Shown in pieces: positions 58,627-64,000 of a DNA stretch of 64,000 bases; positions within the stretch are counted from its first letter, which is position 1, and each line of letters opens with the position of its first letter. The notes beneath the pieces were generated by a model, which had not been told where the DNA came from, did no database searches, and saw only the letters and a program-made list of their open reading frames with translations. The DNA comes from Burkholderia multivorans ATCC BAA-247. Lineage in GTDB: Bacteria; Pseudomonadota; Gammaproteobacteria; Burkholderiales; Burkholderiaceae. Location of the stretch: NCBI RefSeq assembly GCF_000959525.1, contig NZ_CP009832.1:248001-312000 (forward strand). The letters run 5' to 3'. Made by a program: the position numbers and the translations under genes.

Positions 58627-59511
58627 ATGACGGCATTACCTTTTGCGATCGGCATCGACGGCGGCGGCACGGGCACGCGCGCGGTGCTCGCCGATCGGCA
58701 CGGGCGCGAACTCGCGCAGGGGCGCGGCGGCCCGTCGGGGCTGGGGCTCGGCATCGAGCGTGCGTGGGCGTCGATCGCGGCCGCGTGCGCGGACGCATTC
58801 ACGCGCGCCGGGCTCGCGTTCGACTGGGCGCAGTGCGCGCTTGGCTGCGGGCTGGCGGGCGTCAACAACGCGGCGTGGCTCGCCGCTTTCCGGGCGCAGG
58901 CACCGCTCGCGGCGCTCGCGATCGAGAGCGACGCTTATACGACGGTCCTCGGCGCGCACGGCGGCGCACCGGGGCTGATCGTCGCGCTCGGCACCGGCAG
59001 CATCGCGGCCGCGCTCGATGCCGACGGCGCATGCCGGATCGCCGGCGGCTTCGGCTTCCCGTCCGGCGACGAGGCGAGCGGCGCGTGGCTCGGCATGCGC
59101 GCGCTCGCCTATGCGCAACAGGCGCTCGACGGACGCGCGCCGCGCGACGCGTTTGCGGAGGCGCTGCTCGCGGAAACCGGTGCGCAGGATCGCGATGCGC
59201 TCGTCCAGTGGTCGTGCGACGCGAACCAGACGGTCTATGCGCGGCTTGCCCCGATCGTGTTCGCGCACGGTGCGCATCCGGTTGCGCGCGCATTGATCGC
59301 GCAGGCCGGCGACGAGATCGGCAAGATGATCGACGCGCTCGATCCCGGGCAGACGCTGCCGGTCGCCTTGTGCGGCGGCCTGGCCGATGCGCTCTCGCCG
59401 GCCGTGCCGGCCCGGCACACGGCGCGGTTGCGCGCGCCGCTCGAGGACTCCGCACACGGCGCGTTGCAGCTCGCACTACGGACGTTGCGCGCGGCGGGCG
59501 ACGGCGGCTGA
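58627..59511 (+). CDS. BadF/BadG/BcrA/BcrD-type ATPase, probable N-acetylglucosamine/glucosamine kinase
   Basis: 294 residues of the ASKHA fold. Phosphate-binding loops FAIGIDGGGTGTRAVLADRHG and IVALGTGSIAAALD, and FGFPSGDEASGAWLGMRALAYAQQALDG are family hallmarks. Similar proteins are annotated as N-acetylglucosamine kinase or glucosamine kinase; the 2-hydroxyacyl-CoA dehydratase activators of this family carry iron-sulfur cysteines that are absent here, so a sugar-kinase role is more likely. AAGGC precedes the start. It is followed by the repeat-rich spacer before the HAD gene. Confidence 0.82.
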   Translation: MTALPFAIGIDGGGTGTRAVLADRHGRELAQGRGGPSGLGLGIERAWASIAAACADAFTRAGLAFDWAQCALGCGLAGVNNAAWLAAFRAQAPLAALAIESDAYTTVLGAHGGAPGLIVALGTGSIAAALDADGACRIAGGFGFPSGDEASGAWLGMRALAYAQQALDGRAPRDAFAEALLAETGAQDRDALVQWSCDANQTVYARLAPIVFAHGAHPVARALIAQAGDEIGKMIDALDPGQTLPVALCGGLADALSPAVPARHTARLRAPLEDSAHGALQLALRTLRAAGDGG

Positions 59512-59990
<479 letters not shown>

Positions 59991-60824
59991 ATGTACAAAG
60001 TCATCGCCACCGATCTCGACGGCACCCTGCTGAACAGCGACCACCAGCTCGATCCGTACACGATCGAGACCGTCCGCCGGCTCGACCGCGACGGCGTGCA
60101 GTTCGTGATCGCAACGGGGCGCCACTACGCGGACGTCGCCGGCATCCGCGACGTGCTCGGCATCCGCCCGTACCTGATCACGTCGAACGGCGCGCGCGTC
60201 CATGCGCCGGACGACACGACGATCCACGCGCAGGACATCGATCCGGCCATCGTCCGCCGTCTGGTGCTGCCCGAGATTGCCGGCGCGCACGGCCGCGTGA
60301 TCGTCAATCTGTTTACCGAACACGGCTGGCTGATCGACCGCGATGCCCCGCACCTGCTCGAATTCCATCAGGACTCGGGCTTCCGGTACGAAGTAATCGA
60401 CATGCTCGCGCACGACGGCGCGGACATCGCGAAGGTGCTGTATATCGGCGAACCGGCCGATCTGGCGGTCGTCGCCGAGCAGATGCGCGTGCAGTTCGGC
60501 GATGCGCTGTACGTCACGTACTCGCTGCCCGACTGTCTCGAAGTGATGACCGCGAACGTGTCGAAGGGCCGCGCGCTGCGCGCGGTGCTCGGGCGGCTCG
60601 GCGTCGACGCCGGCCATTGCGTCGCGTTCGGCGACAACATGAACGACATCGACCTGCTCGAAACGGCCGGCCATGCTTTCATGATGAACAACGCAAACCC
60701 GGATCTGATCGCGCGGCTGCCGCACATCCCGCGGATCGGCAACAACTTCGACGCGGGCGTCGCGCGTCATCTCCGTACGCTGTTCGCGCTCGAGGATCTC
60801 GCCGCGTCCCGAGTCCCGACATGA
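59991..60824 (+). CDS. Cof-type HAD superfamily hydrolase (sugar/nucleotide phosphatase)
   Basis: 277 residues. HAD motif I is IATDLDGTLLNSDH (nucleophile Asp8, Asp10), motif II IATGRHY, motif III K in SKGRALRAVL and motif IV GDNMNDIDLLETAG. A Cof-type cap lies at ~85-190. These enzymes dephosphorylate sugar phosphates, pyridoxal phosphate or FMN; the substrate is not assigned. The start at MYKVIATDLD is fixed by motif I; the frame opens three codons earlier at a TTG. Its promoter abuts a simple-repeat tract. Confidence 0.93.
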   Translation: MYKVIATDLDGTLLNSDHQLDPYTIETVRRLDRDGVQFVIATGRHYADVAGIRDVLGIRPYLITSNGARVHAPDDTTIHAQDIDPAIVRRLVLPEIAGAHGRVIVNLFTEHGWLIDRDAPHLLEFHQDSGFRYEVIDMLAHDGADIAKVLYIGEPADLAVVAEQMRVQFGDALYVTYSLPDCLEVMTANVSKGRALRAVLGRLGVDAGHCVAFGDNMNDIDLLETAGHAFMMNNANPDLIARLPHIPRIGNNFDAGVARHLRTLFALEDLAASRVPT

Positions 60825-60848
60825 AAAACGGGCGCCAGCGGCGCCCGT
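60824..60848 (-). terminator. Rho-independent terminator after aqpZ
   Basis: On the minus strand a perfect 9-bp stem ACGGGCGCC/GGCGCCCGT with a 3-base loop is followed by TTTTT. The T-run reads into the last bases of the convergent HAD gene. It ends aqpZ transcription 70 bases after its stop. Confidence 0.85.
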
Positions 60849-60917
60849 CAAATGGCTTGCCTCTATCTTCTTGTGCAGCGTGAGGCTCGCTGCTCTGCTC
60901 GCATGACCCCGTAGTGG

Positions 60918-61664
60918 TTATTCGCTTGTGCGAGCGGATGCCGTCGGCAGCAGGTCGAGCGCGTCGTCGCGGCCCGCTACCAGCGGGTAGATGACCCCGG
61001 CGAGCGCCGCACCGATCAGCGGCGCGATCCAGAACAGCCAGAGCTGGCCGATCGCATCGCCGCCGACGAACAGCGCCGGGCCGGTCGAACGAGCGGGGTT
61101 CACCGACGTGTTGGTGACCGGGATCGAGATCAGGTGAATCAGCGTCAGGCACAGCCCGATCGCGATCGGCGCGAAGCCTGCCGGCACGCCGCGCTTGTCG
61201 GTCGCGCCGAGGATCACGAACAGGAAGAAGCCCGTCATCACGACTTCGCAGATGAACGACGCCGCGAGCGAGTAGTGGCCCGGCGAGCGCTCGCCGAAAC
61301 CGTTCGTCGCGAAACCGCTGCCGACGACGTCGAAGCCCGGCTTGCCGGTCGCGATCAGATACAGCACGAACGCGCCGATCGTTGCGCCCACCACCTGTGC
61401 GACGATGTACGGGACGAGGTCGCGTGCCGGGAAGCGCCCGGCGACCGTCAGGCCGACGCTCACGGCCGGATTCAGATGGCAGCCCGAAATGTGGCCGATC
61501 GCGAACGCCATCGTCAGGACGGTGAGCCCGAATGCGAGCGCGACGCCGGCAAATCCGATGCCGAGGCCCGGGAAGGCGGCGGCCAGCACGGCGCTGCCGC
61601 ACCCGCCGAGCACCAGCCAGAACGTGCCGAATACCTCTGCAGCGAGCCGCTGAGAAAGATTCAT
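60918..61664 (-). CDS. aqpZ: Aquaporin Z
   Basis: 248 residues, six membrane helices plus two half-helices. Both NPA boxes are intact: HLNPAVSVG (~residue 65) and [13 protein letters not shown] (~189), the latter being the water-channel form (R after NPA, aromatic/arginine filter with the downstream T/G). The N-terminal [27 protein letters not shown] is typical of AqpZ. It carries rapid water flux in osmotic stress. It is convergent with the HAD gene and divergent from the H-NS-like gene. Start has GGAGG-type upstream sequence. Confidence 0.95.
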   Translation of the reverse strand: MNLSQRLAAEVFGTFWLVLGGCGSAVLAAAFPGLGIGFAGVALAFGLTVLTMAFAIGHISGCHLNPAVSVGLTVAGRFPARDLVPYIVAQVVGATIGAFVLYLIATGKPGFDVVGSGFATNGFGERSPGHYSLAASFICEVVMTGFFLFVILGATDKRGVPAGFAPIAIGLCLTLIHLISIPVTNTSVNPARSTGPALFVGGDAIGQLWLFWIAPLIGAALAGVIYPLVAGRDDALDLLPTASARTSE

Positions 61665-61953
61665 GGGAGGACCTCGTTCAAGTGGGTTGAAGACAAACCG
61701 GCGACGGTTACGATTTAGCCGCCGTCCGGAATTGGTCTGGATTATAGGAAATGAAACGCCGCATCGTGGTCAACGATTGTTAAATTTGAGTAGCTGACAA
61801 ATCGCTTTATTAGAATAAGTCCGCATTCTCGATATATGCGGACCGGTTAAAAATGTCGGCATTAATTTCGATTGGCACGGCGCAGGACGGATTGAGCGGG
61901 GGCCGTGTCGCGGCGGATGCGCCGGGGCGCATCATGGAAAGGGGAGTCAAAAA
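61665..61953. other. AT-rich divergent promoter region aqpZ / H-NS-like gene
   Basis: From 61735 to 61880 the sequence is markedly AT-rich against the rest of the window (ATTATAGGAAATG, TTGTTAAATTTGAG, CTTTATTAGAATAAG, GGTTAAAAATG). This is fitting for a promoter that an H-NS-like protein could itself bind. An 8-bp-arm dyad lies inside. No gene is supported. Confidence 0.6.
61819..61843. promoter_or_regulatory. Inverted repeat ahead of the H-NS-like gene
   Basis: GTCCGCAT-tctcgatat-ATGCGGAC: perfect 8-bp arms, 9-base spacer, ~110 bases upstream of the H-NS-like start in AT-rich DNA. Operator or leader hairpin; no regulator assigned. Confidence 0.5.
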
Positions 61954-62250
61954 ATGTCTCAATACGCAAAACTCAAGGCCCAGATCGCCGAATTGCAGGC
62001 CCAGGCGGACGAGGTGCGGCGTCAGGAAGTCGAAGCCGTGATTGCCGATATCCGGCGCCTGATCGACGAATACGGGCTGACCGCGCAGGATCTCGGCTTT
62101 GCCGAGCGCGCGCGCCGCGGCCGTCCGCCCAAAAAGGCGCCGCTGCCGCCGAAATACCGCGATCCGAAGACGGGCGCGACCTGGAGCGGTCGCGGCAAGC
62201 CGCCGAATTGGATCGTCGGCAAAAACCGCGACCGTTTCCTGATGGAGTGA
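61954..62250 (+). CDS. H-NS family nucleoid-associated protein (short form)
   Basis: 98 residues. An N-terminal coiled-coil oligomerisation region (MSQYAKLKAQIAELQAQADEVRRQEVEAVIADIRRLIDEYGLTAQDL) and the C-terminal DNA-binding domain (YRDPKTGATWSGRGKPPNWIVG) with the AT-hook-like core are both complete. It is the compact form common in Burkholderia, where many H-NS-like paralogues exist. It may silence AT-rich or acquired DNA. GGGGAG precedes the start. A bidirectional terminator lies after it. Confidence 0.9.
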   Translation: MSQYAKLKAQIAELQAQADEVRRQEVEAVIADIRRLIDEYGLTAQDLGFAERARRGRPPKKAPLPPKYRDPKTGATWSGRGKPPNWIVGKNRDRFLME

Positions 62251-62265
62251 CCGACAGCCAAAAAG

Positions 62266-62294
62266 AAAGAGCCGCATCGTCGATGCGGCTCTTT
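62266..62294. terminator. Bidirectional terminator after the H-NS-like gene
   Basis: A 13-bp perfect stem AAAGAGCCGCATC/GATGCGGCTCTTT with loop GTC; the T-run follows on the plus strand (TTTGGTTTT) and the A-run gives one on the minus strand. It serves the H-NS-like gene and the convergent glycosyltransferase gene. Confidence 0.9.
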
Positions 62295-62353
62295 GGTTTT
62301 ACGCGCCGGATTTCGGCGCGATTTTCACCGGCTATTTCGCGCGGATTTCAGCG

Positions 62354-63418
62354 TTACGCGCCGGCCACGCGGCGCAATGCCGGCCGTCGGGCGTTGGCGC
62401 AAAGCGATTCGTAAGTTTCGACGTAGCGCTGCGCCATCGCCTTGGCGCTGAATCGCGTATCGAAACGCGCGCGAATCGCGTCGCGCGACAGGCAGTCGAT
62501 CCTGTGCAGCGCGCCGACCGCGCCTTGCACATCCTCGACGATAAAGCCCGTCACGCCGTCCTCGATCACCTCCGGCACCGAGCCGCGGTTGAACGCGACG
62601 ACCGGCGTGCCGCACGCCATCGCCTCGATCATCACGAGGCCGAACGGCTCCGGCCAGTCGATCGGGAACAGCAGCGCCTTCGCGCCCGACAGGAACGCCG
62701 GCTTCTGCGCCTCGTTGATCTCGCCGATGAACTCCACGTGCGCCTGGCCGAGCAGCGGCTCGATCACTTCCTTGAAGTAATCGGCGTCGGCCTTGTCGAC
62801 CTTCGCGGCGATCTTCAGCGGCAGCCCGCTTTGCGCAGCGATCCGGATCGCGGTGTCGACGCGCTTTTCGGGACAGATGCGGCCGAGGAATGCCAGATAT
62901 TCGGGCTTCACGTCGGGCTGCGGCGTGAGCAGCGTCTCCGGCAGCCCGTGATAGACGGTGCCGGCCCACGCGGCCTGCGGCAGCGGCTTGCGCTGCGAAT
63001 TCGAGATCGACACGACCGGCGCGTTCGGGAACGCGTCGAATACGGGCTGCAGCTCGGGCAGGTCGAGGCGGCCGTGCAGCGTCGTCACGTACGGCGTGTC
63101 GAGCCGCGACATCAGCGGAAACGGCAGATAGTCGAGATGGAAGTGCAGCACGTCGAATTCATGCGCGACGCGCGCCACCTGCTCGATCAGCCGCATATGG
63201 GGCGCCATCGAATCGCGGATCGACGGATCCAGCCGCAGCGCGCGCGGCCATGCCGCTTCGAGGCGCGCGGACGTCACCGAGTCGCCGCTGGCGAACAGCG
63301 TCACGTCGTGGCCGAGCTCGACGAGCGCCTCGGTGAGATAGGACACGACGCGTTCGGTGCCGCCGTACAGTTTCGGCGGGACGGCTTCATACAGCGGCGC
63401 GATCTGGGCAATGCGCAT
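62354..63418 (-). CDS. GT4-family glycosyltransferase
   Basis: 354 residues, GT-B fold, retaining. The acceptor half begins MRIAQIAPLYEAVPPKLYGGTERVVSYLTEALVELGHDVTLFASGDS. The nucleotide-sugar half has LAFLGRICPEKRVDTAIRIA, VEFIGEINEAQKPAFLSGAKALLFPIDWPEPFGLVMIEAMACGTPVVAFNRGSVPEVIEDGVTGFIVED with the E-x7-E motif. The start at the MRIAQIAP block is chosen because it fits the GT4 family; the frame continues ~105 codons upstream in low-complexity sequence. Donor and product are unknown. AGGAGAACG precedes the start. It is preceded by a long leader with repeated stem-loops. Confidence 0.9.
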   Translation of the reverse strand: MRIAQIAPLYEAVPPKLYGGTERVVSYLTEALVELGHDVTLFASGDSVTSARLEAAWPRALRLDPSIRDSMAPHMRLIEQVARVAHEFDVLHFHLDYLPFPLMSRLDTPYVTTLHGRLDLPELQPVFDAFPNAPVVSISNSQRKPLPQAAWAGTVYHGLPETLLTPQPDVKPEYLAFLGRICPEKRVDTAIRIAAQSGLPLKIAAKVDKADADYFKEVIEPLLGQAHVEFIGEINEAQKPAFLSGAKALLFPIDWPEPFGLVMIEAMACGTPVVAFNRGSVPEVIEDGVTGFIVEDVQGAVGALHRIDCLSRDAIRARFDTRFSAKAMAQRYVETYESLCANARRPALRRVAGA

Positions 63419-63463
63419 GGACGTTCTCCTGTGTCGACCCGGATTCGCGCCGCAGCGCTGGCC

Positions 63464-63589
63464 GGGTCCCATGTACCACGGTCGACCCGGGAGCGTTCGG
63501 CCCTGGCTCCGGGTCCCTTGTAAAACGGTCGGCCCGAACCGGCCGCCTCGACGTTGCTCGGGCCCTGCAAGACGGTCGATGAGGACCGG
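63464..63589 (-). repeat. Imperfect ~48-bp repeats with stem-loops in the GT4 leader
   Basis: Copies at 63464-63490, 63511-63542 and 63560-63589 share GGGTCCC-(A/T)TGTA-N2-ACGGTC then a GACCCGG-like arm. Copy 1 can fold CCGGGTC with GACCCGG; copy 2 keeps pairing through a G-T change. A fainter fourth copy begins near 63646. Confidence 0.6.
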
Positions 63590-63910
63590 AAGCGGCGCCC
63601 CGGTTCGTCGTTCGGTCCGTCCGAGCCGCGGGATGCGGCTCGCTCGGTCCCGTACTGCGGTTGCGGAAAGTGCCGACGCTACGGTCGGCGGGTGTGGCGG
63701 GCCGGTTCGACGAGAACGGCGGGCCGGCGCCACGCGATGCCGGGGCGGTGCGACACGCGTCGTGTCGACGCCCGTTGGAGTCCATTATCGGGATCGCTCG
63801 GCGGGGTTCGAGTGTTTTTTCAAACACTTAAGGCTTGTTACACGATGAAATACGCGAAAACCCGAATAAAAAGGGCACGGAAACACGAATGGAGATGGTC
63901 AACGCGATTG

Positions 63911-63938
63911 TTGCACCATCATGAAAAACCACTATAAT
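63911..63938 (+). promoter_or_regulatory. Strong sigma-70 promoter reading out of the right end
   Basis: TTGCAC (63911-63916), a 16-base spacer and a perfect -10 TATAAT (63933-63938) in an AT-rich island. The transcribed gene or RNA lies beyond base 64000; a GCCGGACGG-rich segment follows. Confidence 0.65.
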
Positions 63939-64000
63939 TTTTACCGATTCGCGTCCCGGCATGCCTTGCCGGACGGCCCTCCGCGGCGTATCGGCGCAGG

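Larger units (their letters stand above)
63419..64000. other. 582-bp intergenic region at the right edge
   Basis: From left to right: the leader of the GT4 gene with three or four imperfect stem-loop repeats (63464-63660), then a locally AT-rich part (63815-63950) with a plus-strand promoter (63911-63938) and transcription heading out of the window. The several Arg/Pro-rich open frames are not credible genes. Confidence 0.6.

Noticed and set aside
63554-63937. 127-codon plus-strand open frame near the right end
   Set aside because: Arg/Gly-rich low-complexity translation, overlaps stem-loop repeats and the outbound promoter, no ribosome site.

Overview
The window looks like chromosome 1 of a Burkholderia, most likely the Burkholderia cepacia complex. 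The reasons are very high GC content with strong GC bias at third codon positions, Burkholderia-type gene content (fliC-fliD-fliT beside glycosylation genes and rpsU, a short H-NS-like protein, a tandem glycine riboswitch ahead of gcvTHP) and dense bidirectional gene packing. The species call is inference; no rRNA is present. About 50 genes, one tRNA and several well-formed regulatory sites can be supported. There is no phage, insertion sequence or CRISPR array.

Layout. 0-10 kb holds amino-acid catabolism: the 3' end of putA, an orphan branched-chain amino-acid binding protein, an AidB-type acyl-CoA dehydrogenase divergent from a TetR regulator, then an aminotransferase, a polar amino-acid binding protein and a GlcD-type FAD dehydrogenase in a row. 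9.7-13.8 kb has a PadR regulator and a cadmium/zinc/lead module (cadR, a MerR-type promoter with a 19-bp spacer, cadA and a small His-rich zinc-ribbon protein). 13.8-16.1 kb has a GyrI-like protein and an MscS-type channel. 16.3-26.8 kb is a microcompartment-free ethanolamine pathway: eat, eutB, eutC, an ExaC-type acetaldehyde dehydrogenase behind a good sigma-54 promoter match, and an EutR-type AraC activator. It is interrupted by a LysR/MFS pair and flanked by two related flavin-split-barrel proteins. 26.9-30.5 kb has a translationally coupled ThDP enzyme and GT9-like glycosyltransferase, then vapBC. 30.6-38.4 kb is a one-carbon/serine block on the minus strand: a promoter, a tandem glycine riboswitch, gcvT, gcvH, gcvP, an alginate-lyase-like protein and sdaA. 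38.5-45.7 kb has a small lipoprotein, a Gfo/Idh/MocA oxidoreductase, rep helicase, a dihaem cytochrome c, tRNA-Arg(CCG) and an unusual TIGR04222-like membrane protein.

45.9-55.6 kb is a flagellin locus. fliC (sigma-28 promoter), fliD and fliT end at a terminator. Next to them lie a TPR/GT41 O-GlcNAc-transferase-like protein, a DegT sugar aminotransferase, a NeuD-like acyltransferase and a TPR/GT9-like protein. Together they are a plausible route to make an N-acylated amino sugar and attach it to flagellin. 56-64 kb is housekeeping: rpsU, a PepSY iron-reductase-like protein behind a Fur-box match, tag, a BadF-type kinase, a 6/7-bp repeat tract abutting the promoter of a Cof-type HAD phosphatase, aqpZ, an H-NS-like protein and a GT4 glycosyltransferase. 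The last gene has a long leader with repeated stem-loops, and a strong promoter points out of the right end.
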